64,000 nt of DNA from Sphingomonadales bacterium UBA656 (GTDB lineage: Bacteria > Pseudomonadota > Alphaproteobacteria > Sphingomonadales > Sphingomonadaceae), in assembly GCA_002299895.1 (NCBI GenBank), contig DBOC01000009.1:62001-126000 (forward strand), read 5' to 3'. Of this stretch, positions 47,128-55,344 are shown in pieces. The number at the start of each line of letters is the position of its first letter. The stretch's first letter is position 1. A program made the translations under genes and the position numbers. The notes under the pieces were generated by a model. That model did not search any database, was not told the DNA's origin, and saw only the letters and a list, made by a program, of their open reading frames with translations.

Positions 47128-47481
47128 ATGACCCTCACCCTTTACGGCATTCCCAATTGCGACACCGTCAAGAAAGCGCGCAATTACTTAGACACGCGCG
47201 GTATAAGCTATCACTTCCATGATTATAAAAAGGCGGGCGTGACGGCGGCCGATTTGGAGCGGTGGAGCGATATTGTTGGCTGGGAAAAGCTGCTCAACAA
47301 GGCAGGCACTACGTTTAAGAAGCTGCCCGATGCCGACAAAGAAGATATCGATGCCGTCAAGGCGATTGCGCTGATGGTCGCCAACCCGTCGATGATCAAG
47401 CGACCCGTGGTTGAGGGCGGCGCGACTTTGCTCGTGGGATTCAAGGAAGGCGAATGGGACGGGATTTTGTCGCAGAATTGA
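47128..47481 (+). CDS. ArsC/Spx-family reductase-like protein (YffB type)
   Basis: A 117-residue thioredoxin-fold protein. Cys11 lies in GIPNCDTVKKAR with Thr where a second Cys would be, as in YffB/Spx-like proteins rather than true glutaredoxins. The cis-Pro region is KRPVVEGG (about 90). A role in glutathione-dependent thiol reduction is suggested for YffB. Arsenate reduction is unlikely without ars genes nearby. It is part of a run with the preceding small gene and the GDPD gene. Confidence 0.9.
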   Translation: MTLTLYGIPNCDTVKKARNYLDTRGISYHFHDYKKAGVTAADLERWSDIVGWEKLLNKAGTTFKKLPDADKEDIDAVKAIALMVANPSMIKRPVVEGGATLLVGFKEGEWDGILSQN

Positions 47482-47506
47482 AACTTCGCGGGAGCAAAGA
47501 GGCATT

Positions 47507-48574
47507 ATGAAATTTTTGCTCCCCCTCTTAATCGCCACCCTCTTATTGTCGCCCTTCTCCATTTCGGAAAGCCACGCCATGGAAAAACCGCTTGAAGGCC
47601 AAGTCATCATCATCGCGCATCGCGGCGCGAGTGGCGAGCGGCCAGAACATACGCTGGGCAGCTACAGCCTAGCGATTGCGCAAGGTGCGGATTATATTGA
47701 ACCTGACCTTGTGCTGACCAAGGATGGCGTTTTGGTCGCACGGCATGAGAATGAGATTTCGGAAACCACCGACGTTGCGGACAAGGCCGAATTTGCCGAC
47801 CGCAAGATGACCAAGACCATCGATGGCCAGAAAATGACGGGCTGGTTTACCGAGGATTTCACCCTCGCCGAGCTAAAAACGCTGCGCGCGAAAGAACGCC
47901 TGCCGCAATTGCGCAGCGCCAATATGGCCTTTGACGGGCAGTTTGACATACCGACCTTTGACGAGATCCTCGCGCTGGCCAAAGCGCAAAGCGCGGCGAC
48001 GGGGCGGACGATTGGCATCTATCCCGAAACCAAACATCCAAGCTATTTCACCGCAATTGGCCTGCCGCACGAAGCACCATTATTGGCGGCGCTCACCAAA
48101 TATGGCCATGTGGAAAAAAGCGCGCCGGTGTTCATCCAGTCATTCGAGGTCGAGAATCTAAAGGCCTTGCGGCCCAAGACCAAATTGCGCCTGATCCAGT
48201 TGATGGCAGAAACAGGCAGCCCACCCGACCGCAGCGACGTGACCTATGCCCAAATGGCAAGCGCAGAAGGCCTGAAGATCGTTGCAACTTATGCCGATGG
48301 CATTGGCCCCAACAAAGCGATGGTCATTCCGCGCACTTTGCTGGGCAATCTGGGCGATCCTACAACCCTTGTCGCCGACGCACATAAGGTCGGTCTTGCC
48401 GTCCATCCTTGGACATTCCGCCGCGAAAATTACTTCCTGCCGCTCGCCCAAAAATCCGGCGTTGATCCGCGGGGCGTGGGCGACTTGAACGCCGAGATAA
48501 AAGCCTATCTCGCCACGGGCGTTGACGGAATTTTCAGTGACAATGTGACAGAAGCCATCGCAGCACGCGAATAA
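47507..48574 (+). CDS. glpQ: Glycerophosphodiester phosphodiesterase, periplasmic
   Basis: A 355-residue GlpQ-type enzyme hydrolysing glycerophosphodiesters to glycerol-3-phosphate and alcohol. A signal peptide (FLLPLLIATLLLSPFS, cleavage near SHA-ME) is followed by the GDPD barrel. Catalytic and metal residues are His38-Arg39 (AHRGASGERPEHT), the EPDLVLTKDG segment and RHENEI. The end has a typical GVDGIFSDNV. ATG 47507 follows AGAGG. Confidence 0.94.
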   Translation: MKFLLPLLIATLLLSPFSISESHAMEKPLEGQVIIIAHRGASGERPEHTLGSYSLAIAQGADYIEPDLVLTKDGVLVARHENEISETTDVADKAEFADRKMTKTIDGQKMTGWFTEDFTLAELKTLRAKERLPQLRSANMAFDGQFDIPTFDEILALAKAQSAATGRTIGIYPETKHPSYFTAIGLPHEAPLLAALTKYGHVEKSAPVFIQSFEVENLKALRPKTKLRLIQLMAETGSPPDRSDVTYAQMASAEGLKIVATYADGIGPNKAMVIPRTLLGNLGDPTTLVADAHKVGLAVHPWTFRRENYFLPLAQKSGVDPRGVGDLNAEIKAYLATGVDGIFSDNVTEAIAARE

Positions 48575-48628
48575 TCGAGGACTCTATTTGCTTTTGCCTG
48601 CGGCGATTAGCGGCTAAGCCTTTGCGCT

Positions 48629-49495
48629 ATGTCTACGCATCCTAAAACGCTCACTTTCGACACATCCACCAGCCGTGCGAACCCGACGCCGTCGCCGATG
48701 AAGCGCCTGACGGTGCCGCGCATTCGGCAGCAAAAGGGCAAGGAGCCGTTGGTGATGCTGACGGCCTATACCGTCCGCATGGCGCAATTGATGGATCCGC
48801 ATTGCGATATGCTGCTGGTCGGTGATTCGCTGGGACAAGTGATTTACGGCCTACCGCACACTGTTGCGGTCACGATGGAAATGATGGCAGCGCATGGCGC
48901 GGCGGTTGTGCGTGGCAGCTATCACGCCGCCGTGATCGTCGATATGCCTTTTGGATCGTATGAAGCCTCGCCCGAGCAAGCATTTGTGAACGCATCGCGG
49001 TTGTTGAAAGAAACCGGCGCGGCAGCCGTGAAGCTAGAAGGCGGCAAGGTGCTTGCGCCCACTGTGGAATTCCTGACGTCGCGCGGCATTCCGGTTATGG
49101 CGCATGTGGGATTGACCCCGCAAGCGGTGAACATCCTTGGTGGCTATGGCGTACGCGGCAAAAGCCCAGAGGAAGCCCAATCCATCGTCGATGATGCGAT
49201 TGCCATGTCTGACGCCGGGGCATTTGCCATGGTGATTGAAGGCGTGCTGGAACATATCGCCATCGAAATCACACAAAAAGTCGCCTGCCCGACCATCGGT
49301 ATTGGCGCCTCGGCGCAATGTGACGGCCAAGTGCTGGTCGCCGAAGACATGCTTGGCCTGTTTGACCGCGTACCGAAATTCGTCAAAAAATTCGGTGAAA
49401 TGGGTGTCAGTGTCGAAGAGGCTGTGCGTGCTTATGCCGCAGGCGTCCGGGACCGCAGCTTCCCCGGACCAGACCAGCTGTATCAGCCGGTATAA
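48629..49495 (+). CDS. panB: 3-methyl-2-oxobutanoate hydroxymethyltransferase
   Basis: A 288-residue ketopantoate hydroxymethyltransferase, first step of pantothenate/CoA synthesis. Motifs include VMLTAYT, LLVGDSLGQV (Mg-binding Asp), VKLEGGK, PVMAHVGLTPQ, MVIEGV (catalytic Glu) and IGIGAS. An N-terminal extension of about 25 residues rich in Ser, Thr and Pro precedes the barrel; a later ATG (about residue 24) is an alternative start. Confidence 0.96.
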   Translation: MSTHPKTLTFDTSTSRANPTPSPMKRLTVPRIRQQKGKEPLVMLTAYTVRMAQLMDPHCDMLLVGDSLGQVIYGLPHTVAVTMEMMAAHGAAVVRGSYHAAVIVDMPFGSYEASPEQAFVNASRLLKETGAAAVKLEGGKVLAPTVEFLTSRGIPVMAHVGLTPQAVNILGGYGVRGKSPEEAQSIVDDAIAMSDAGAFAMVIEGVLEHIAIEITQKVACPTIGIGASAQCDGQVLVAEDMLGLFDRVPKFVKKFGEMGVSVEEAVRAYAAGVRDRSFPGPDQLYQPV

Positions 49496-49572
49496 AGCAG
49501 GCTGGCCTATCGGTCCAAGTCGAGCTAAGGACGGCTCTGACCATTTTTGACTAAACAAATTCGGAGGCCCCT

Positions 49573-50337
49573 TTGGCTTTGACACCGACTAAAACGCCCG
49601 CGGATAAAGACCGGAGCGGCAGCGACGAGGCATTTTTGCGTGAGGTCGACGATGCCGTCCGCGCGAGTGATCTGACCAGTCTTTGGAAACGTTATGGCCG
49701 CTGGCTGTTGGCGGCCGTAGTTGCTGCGCTTTTGGCCTTTGCGGGCTGGATCATTTATCAAAATCAGGTGCAGGCCGCGGCAGATTTGCAAAGCGAAGAG
49801 TTTGTCGACGCCATGGATAAGTTGCGCGCTGGCCAGGAAAAAGAGGCGCGCGCCAAATTGGCAACGCTCGCACAAGCCGATCAACCCGGATATCGCGCGA
49901 TGGCGCAATTGGTCGAGGCAAATCTGCTCGGCGAAGATGGCGAGACCAAGAAGGCCATTGCGATCTATGCTAAGGTAGCAGGCGACGACAGCCTGCCACA
50001 GACCTTCCGCGATCTGGCGCTGATCCGCCAAGTGAGCGCAGAGTTTGATTCCATCCCGCCACAGCAAGTGATTGACCGGTTGAAACCGCTGGCCACCGCG
50101 GGTCACCCTTATTTTGGCAGCGCCGGCGAATTGACCGCCTTGGCCTATATCAAGATGGGCAAAGACAATATGGCCGGGCCGATTTTTGCGCAGATTGCGA
50201 AACAAGAAGACGCGCCAAAAACCTTGCGCAGCCGTGCGCAACAAATGGCCGGTGCGCTGGGTATCGATACCGTTCAGCTTGACGCAAATCGCGATGCGGC
50301 ATCGAAGGCTGGCGATACCGCCGCCAAAGGAGAGTGA
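49573..50337 (+). CDS. YfgM-like tetratricopeptide membrane protein
   Basis: A 254-residue protein with an N-terminal cytoplasmic segment, one membrane helix (about residues 39-58, WLLAAVVAALLAFAGWIIY) and a periplasmic TPR-like helical domain. YfgM associates with the Sec translocon and periplasmic chaperones. TTG 49573 follows GGAGG at good spacing. It is immediately before bamB, the same pairing seen in gammaproteobacteria, supporting a role in outer-membrane protein transit. Confidence 0.9.
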   Translation: MALTPTKTPADKDRSGSDEAFLREVDDAVRASDLTSLWKRYGRWLLAAVVAALLAFAGWIIYQNQVQAAADLQSEEFVDAMDKLRAGQEKEARAKLATLAQADQPGYRAMAQLVEANLLGEDGETKKAIAIYAKVAGDDSLPQTFRDLALIRQVSAEFDSIPPQQVIDRLKPLATAGHPYFGSAGELTALAYIKMGKDNMAGPIFAQIAKQEDAPKTLRSRAQQMAGALGIDTVQLDANRDAASKAGDTAAKGE

Positions 50338-50339
50338 TA

Positions 50340-51683
50340 GTGAAGACCGTATCCAAATTGCTTCTAACGCTCGCCGCGACAACGATGCTTGGTGGCTGCG
50401 CCGTCCTTGACGGTGTGCGCGGTGATGCCGGTAAGAAAAACAATACGCCAACTGTCGGCGCACGCGTCAGCATCTTGGGCACAGAGCGTGACACCGAAGT
50501 CGATGCGTCCTTGGCGGATGTGGCTGTCACCCTGCCGCCAGCGACAATCAATGAAGCATGGGCGCAACCCGGCGGCAATGCGGCGAAATCGCCCGGCCAT
50601 GTCGCGCTGGGCCAGGGCTTGAAACGCATTTGGACCGCAGATGTGACGGGCGCCAATCCGCGCGCGCGCCTGGCCGCAAGCCCAGTGATGAGCGATGGTC
50701 GCGTCTATGTCGTCGACACCACGGCGCGCGTGACGGCATTTGATGCGAACACCGGCGCGCAGATCTGGTCGAACGCACTGCAGGTTGACAGCGACGGCAA
50801 GCCATCACGTTATGGCGGCGGCGTCAGCGCCACTAGCACTAACGTCTTTGCCACCAATGGCGTCGGCGATGTCGCCGCGCTTGCGGCGGATACCGGCGCG
50901 CTTGTTTGGAAAAAGCGGCCAGCCGGACCGTTGCGCGGCGCGCCCACATTGTCCAACGGCAACCTATATGTGATGACGCAGGACAACCAGATTTACGCGC
51001 TGCGCCAAAGCGATGGTGAGCCACAATGGAAAGAAGCCGGCCCTGTTGCAGCATCGGGCATATTCGGCGTTGGCGCCCCTGCCGCGGCGCAAGGCACGGT
51101 CATCGCTGGCTATTCCAGTGGAGAGCTTGCCGCTTATCGTTATGAAAACGGTCGCAGCCTGTGGAACGATACCTTGTCGCGTACCGCGATGTCGACATCG
51201 GTTTCGACGCTGACCGATATTGATGCCGATCCAGTCATCGACCGAGGCCGTGTCTTTGCATTGGGCAAAGGCGGACGTATGGCATCCTATGAGCTTGTTA
51301 CAGGCCAGCGCATTTGGGAAATCAACATTGCGGGGATTTCAACGCCGGTGGCAGTAGGCGATTGGGTTTTCGTGATGACCGACGAAGCTCGCTTGCTGAG
51401 CGTGGCACGTTCCAGCGGCAAAATCCGCTGGATTTCGAAGCTGCAGCGGTACGAAAATGCAAAGAAGAAAAAAGGCCCGATTAGCTGGTATGGCCCGATA
51501 CTCGCGGGCGGTCGCTTGATCATTGCCAATTCGCGTGGAGCAATCTGGGTGGTCGCGCCCGAAGATGGCACCGCGACCGAGGTGGCCGACGTGAAATCCG
51601 ATGTGTCGCTTGCACCGATTGTCGCCAACAACACTTTATATATTCTGGATGATTCCGGCCGCATTTCCGCGTTTCGTGGATAG
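50340..51683 (+). CDS. bamB: Outer membrane assembly lipoprotein BamB
   Basis: A 447-residue PQQ-repeat beta-propeller of the BAM complex. The lipobox LGGC gives Cys20 as the acylated residue. About eight repeats follow with A-x-D-x-x-T/S-G-x-x-x-W-like signatures (AFDANTGAQIWSN, ALAADTGALVWKK). GTG 50340 has GGAG seven bases upstream. An earlier GTG overlaps the previous stop. It lies between the YfgM-like gene and der, a conserved block. Confidence 0.94.
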   Translation: MKTVSKLLLTLAATTMLGGCAVLDGVRGDAGKKNNTPTVGARVSILGTERDTEVDASLADVAVTLPPATINEAWAQPGGNAAKSPGHVALGQGLKRIWTADVTGANPRARLAASPVMSDGRVYVVDTTARVTAFDANTGAQIWSNALQVDSDGKPSRYGGGVSATSTNVFATNGVGDVAALAADTGALVWKKRPAGPLRGAPTLSNGNLYVMTQDNQIYALRQSDGEPQWKEAGPVAASGIFGVGAPAAAQGTVIAGYSSGELAAYRYENGRSLWNDTLSRTAMSTSVSTLTDIDADPVIDRGRVFALGKGGRMASYELVTGQRIWEINIAGISTPVAVGDWVFVMTDEARLLSVARSSGKIRWISKLQRYENAKKKKGPISWYGPILAGGRLIIANSRGAIWVVAPEDGTATEVADVKSDVSLAPIVANNTLYILDDSGRISAFRG

Positions 51684-51704
51684 GCCTTAAAGGAGAGTGC
51701 CGGC

Positions 51705-53108
51705 ATGTTGCCGACGGTAGCCATTATTGGTCGGCCTAATGTCGGCAAGTCCACTTTGTTCAACCGGTTGGTTGGCAAGAAACTCGCTTTGGTCGATGAC
51801 ATGCCGGGCGTCACGCGCGATCGCCGTGAAGGCCAAGGCCGCTTGTTCGATTTGGAATTCACCATTGTCGATACGGCGGGTTATGAGGATGAAGATCCCG
51901 ACACCCTGCCCGGCCGGATGCGGATGCAAACCGAGGCCGCAATATCAGGGGCGCAAGTTGCCTTGTTCCTGATCGATGGCCGGGTTGGCGTCACCCCGCT
52001 CGACGAAGAAATTGCGCGTTGGCTGCGCAGCAGTAAGACGCCCGTCGTCCTTGCGGTCAATAAGGCCGAGGGCAAGCAAGGCGATAATGGCATATTAGAG
52101 AGCTATGCGCTGGGTTTTGGCGATCCCATTGCGATCAGCGGCGAACATGGCGAAGGCATGGCCGACCTGTTCCAATCATTGCTACCGCATATTGACGGCG
52201 GGGCGTTTGAGGTGCCGGATCCCGAAGCGCCCGATGCCATTTTGAAGTTGGCGATTGTGGGGCGTCCGAATGCTGGTAAATCAACGCTAATCAACAAATT
52301 ATTGGGCGAAAACCGGCTGATTACTGGTCCTGAAGCCGGGATTACCCGTGACAGTATTTCGGTCGACTGGATCTGGACAGACCCCAGCCCGAAGCAAGCT
52401 GAACCCGATGAAGACGGCAATATCCCGCCTTTACTGACCGAACGCCGCGTGCGTTTGATCGATACCGCCGGCATGCGCAAGCGCGCCAAGGTGCAGGACA
52501 AGTTGGAAAAGCTATCGGTCGCCGACGCACGGCACGCCATCGACTTTGCCGAAGTTGTCGTGCTGCTGCTTGACGCGACCAAGGGTTTGGAAGTGCAGGA
52601 TCTGAAAATTGCTGACCACGTTATCCAAGAGGGCCGCGCGCTGATCATAGCGATCAACAAATGGGATGTGGCGGTCGATGGCAGCGGGCTATTCAACGGC
52701 ATTCGTGCCGCGCTTGAAGAAGGCCTGTCGCAGTTGAAGGGCGTTCCATTGATTGCGGTATCGGCATTGACCGGCAAGGGTCTTGACCAAATGATTTCCG
52801 CCGCCTTTGATGCGCGCGAAGCTTGGAACAAGCGCGTGCCAACGGGCATTCTCAACCGCTGGTTTGAAGCCGCGATTTCGGCCAACCCGCCACCTGCGCC
52901 GGGCGGCAAGCGGATCAAGCTGCGATACATGACGCAAGCGCGCAACCGTCCGCCGACCTTTGTCATCTTTGGCAACCGGACCGACGAGCTGCCGGCCAGC
53001 TATGCGCGCTATTTGCTCAATGGCATTCGCCGCGATTTGGATTTCGGCGCCGTGCCTGTGCGGATCAACTTCCGTTCATCGAAGAACCCGTTCGCCGACA
53101 ATAGCTAA
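51705..53108 (+). CDS. der: GTPase Der (EngA)
   Basis: A 467-residue double-GTPase needed for 50S maturation. The first G domain has GRPNVGKS at 9-16 and DTAGYED. The second has GRPNAGKS near 186-193 and DTAGMRKRAKV. A C-terminal KH-like domain (RIKLRYMTQARNRPPTFVIF) follows. ATG 51705 follows AAGGAG. Confidence 0.98.
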   Translation: MLPTVAIIGRPNVGKSTLFNRLVGKKLALVDDMPGVTRDRREGQGRLFDLEFTIVDTAGYEDEDPDTLPGRMRMQTEAAISGAQVALFLIDGRVGVTPLDEEIARWLRSSKTPVVLAVNKAEGKQGDNGILESYALGFGDPIAISGEHGEGMADLFQSLLPHIDGGAFEVPDPEAPDAILKLAIVGRPNAGKSTLINKLLGENRLITGPEAGITRDSISVDWIWTDPSPKQAEPDEDGNIPPLLTERRVRLIDTAGMRKRAKVQDKLEKLSVADARHAIDFAEVVVLLLDATKGLEVQDLKIADHVIQEGRALIIAINKWDVAVDGSGLFNGIRAALEEGLSQLKGVPLIAVSALTGKGLDQMISAAFDAREAWNKRVPTGILNRWFEAAISANPPPAPGGKRIKLRYMTQARNRPPTFVIFGNRTDELPASYARYLLNGIRRDLDFGAVPVRINFRSSKNPFADNS

Positions 53109-53160
53109 GGATTGCCCAGCACAACGCACTGCGGGGCGCCGGTCTTTTTCCGTGATAGCA

Positions 53161-54390
53161 TTAACGACGCATGGCCTGCATTTTTCCGCGTGCCAAGCTC
53201 CGCCATAGCCATTCCAGCGGGCCGTAATGATATTGCATCAGCCATGGCTTTGACCACAGCAACATCACCGCCCATGCCCCCAGCACAAATAGCCACAATC
53301 CAGCACGGCTCACATGGCCGAACAAGCCGAAGCCATAGCCATAAAAAATCGTCGTCATGATAATGCTGGTGCCGAGATAGTTACTGAACGCGGCACGCCC
53401 CGCCGCGGCGACCCGCGCGAGCATAGGGTGGTAGCGATACTGGCCGATGAGCAGGATCAATAATGCCGCATAGCCAATTGTCAGCATCAAACGCGGGATG
53501 CCGCCCCAGAAGTAAAAAATCGCAAGCGCCGTGATTCGGTCAAAATCCATGGCAACCATCCAAAGGGCCAAGCCTGCCGTCAGCAACAAGCCAAGCGGCA
53601 CCATCCGCTTAGCCCAGCGACGGTAATCGGCCGCATCCCAATTCCCTGTCATGAACCCGCTTTTTTGCATCGCCATACCGATCATCATCAGCGGCAAAGT
53701 TTCGCCAATGGACTGCACCACATAGATCAGTGGCGTGCTCCACTCGTCAAACTTGTCCATCACGATCGCGCTATAATCACCCCTGTGCAGCGTGAGGTCA
53801 GGCGTAATGTTAAACGCAAAGTCGGCACTCGCCATCAGTTTGCGAAACTCCTGCGCTGTGTCTGCACTCGCATCGGCGCGTGTTGCAAAATATTGAAAGG
53901 CCTGAAGCCCGCCGAATTGTAAGCCCCAGAGCGTCAACCCAAGCGCAAAAATGATTAAAGCGACCTTTATCAAACGCTCTGGCGCCCAATCGCGAAAACG
54001 AAAGGCAATCATGCCGATAATCGCATAGAGAAACAGGATATCGCCAAACCAGATGAAAAAATAATGCGCGAGGCCAAATAATGCGAGCCATGCCATGCGC
54101 CGAAAATGCACCTGTGCCGCGCTTTGCCCATTGGCCGTGGCGCGGTCGATGACCAGCATCATGCTCGCGCCGAACAAAAGCGAGAATAGCCCGCGCATTT
54201 TGCCGTCATTGAAGATGAAGGAAAATGCCCATGCAATTTTGTCGGCCAAAGTGTCGGTGCCATAAGCCGCAGGCGTGACATAGGCCCATTCGGGCATCGC
54301 AAAGGCAATGATGTTCATCGCCAATATACCCATCACCGCAAAACCGCGCATCGCATCCAAGCTGATGTGCCGTTGTTCTATATTCTGCAT
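53161..54390 (-). CDS. DUF418-family multi-pass membrane protein
   Basis: A 409-residue membrane protein related to acyltransferase-like YeiB/DUF418. The N-terminus HISLDAMRGFAVMGILAMN is the family signature, and the DUF418 part is in the C-terminal half (NYLGTSIIMTTIFYGYGFG). About ten helices are predicted by eye. The substrate is unknown. A near-palindrome with 8-bp arms lies 11-32 bp before the start and may be an operator. It is convergent with der. Confidence 0.9.
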   Translation of the reverse strand: MQNIEQRHISLDAMRGFAVMGILAMNIIAFAMPEWAYVTPAAYGTDTLADKIAWAFSFIFNDGKMRGLFSLLFGASMMLVIDRATANGQSAAQVHFRRMAWLALFGLAHYFFIWFGDILFLYAIIGMIAFRFRDWAPERLIKVALIIFALGLTLWGLQFGGLQAFQYFATRADASADTAQEFRKLMASADFAFNITPDLTLHRGDYSAIVMDKFDEWSTPLIYVVQSIGETLPLMMIGMAMQKSGFMTGNWDAADYRRWAKRMVPLGLLLTAGLALWMVAMDFDRITALAIFYFWGGIPRLMLTIGYAALLILLIGQYRYHPMLARVAAAGRAAFSNYLGTSIIMTTIFYGYGFGLFGHVSRAGLWLFVLGAWAVMLLWSKPWLMQYHYGPLEWLWRSLARGKMQAMRR

Positions 54391-54400
54391 GGCTAATCCC

Positions 54401-54422
54401 CTGTATTATCGTATTAATACAG
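54401..54422. promoter_or_regulatory. Candidate operator upstream of DUF418 gene
   Basis: CTGTATTA-N6-TAATACAG, an inverted repeat with 8-bp arms, lies 11 bp before the DUF418 ATG in the 127-bp divergent gap shared with coq4. The AT-rich centre could overlap a -10 region. Confidence 0.5.
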
Positions 54423-54517
54423 TTCGCGCCTATGCACGTCCAGCGGATAATGTTTTTGTTATTGACACCAGTGTAGGTAATTTTTAACCTGAACTTCACC
54501 TTAGTTTTGGATTCGTC

Positions 54518-55294
54518 ATGACTGAACTATATTTTTCGCACCCCGACCGCCCACAAGCCAGAATTCAACCGCTGAAGGCATGGCGGCATTTTCGTAAGCT
54601 GATTGCCAATAAAGAGGACACCGAGCAGGTCTTCCACATCATTGCGGCTTTAAGCGGCGGCAAGTTCGCAAAGATGGCGCTGAAATTCTGGCAAACGCCA
54701 AAGGGCCGAGCGTTGCTTGAAAGCAATGAGCGGTTGATAGACATGCTCGATGATCATGACAGCATCAAGAAGCTTCCAGAGGGAACCGTTGGTCGCGCTT
54801 ATGTCGCGTTCATGGAGCGCGAGGGTCTAAGCGCTGCGGGTCTTGAGGCGGAATATGCCCAGTTCCGGACAACATATCCGGTTTTTGGCGATGTGGTCGA
54901 ACGTTATGGCGACCGCTTGCGTGACACGCATGACATGCTGCACATCCTCACTGGCTATGGCCGCGACGCGCTGGGTGAACAATGCGTGTTGGGCTTTACT
55001 TATGCGCAAAACCACAATCTTGGCGTCGGCTTCATTGCGTATGCTGGGGGATTAGAGTTGAAATACCGCGTAGCAAAATCGGCGCCGATCATGAAAGCGG
55101 TGCACGAAGGCTATCGTATCGGCAAAGCGGCGAAAAACATCGCTCAGGAAGACATCGCAGCCTTGTTACGCGAGCCGCTAGCTGATGCCCGTAAGCGCTT
55201 AGGAATAGCCGAGCCAAAGACCTATCATGCGGCCCACGCCGCGATGCGATCGGAAGGCATTGATCCTTATAATTTGCTGGCTGCGACGGCTTAA
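54518..55294 (+). CDS. coq4: Ubiquinone biosynthesis protein COQ4 homologue
   Basis: A 258-residue COQ4 family protein. The metal motif HDxxHx11E is exact: His138, Asp139, His142 and Glu154. Recent work on COQ4 links it to decarboxylation/hydroxylation at C1 of the quinone ring. Alphaproteobacteria often use it with a COQ7 hydroxylase, also present here. The start MTELYFSHPDRPQ is well placed. It is convergent with purL. Confidence 0.92.
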   Translation: MTELYFSHPDRPQARIQPLKAWRHFRKLIANKEDTEQVFHIIAALSGGKFAKMALKFWQTPKGRALLESNERLIDMLDDHDSIKKLPEGTVGRAYVAFMEREGLSAAGLEAEYAQFRTTYPVFGDVVERYGDRLRDTHDMLHILTGYGRDALGEQCVLGFTYAQNHNLGVGFIAYAGGLELKYRVAKSAPIMKAVHEGYRIGKAAKNIAQEDIAALLREPLADARKRLGIAEPKTYHAAHAAMRSEGIDPYNLLAATA

Positions 55295-55344
55295 GTCTTC
55301 CGAGCTGTTGTACGCATCTCTCCGCGCTTGGAGGCGAGAGGCCC

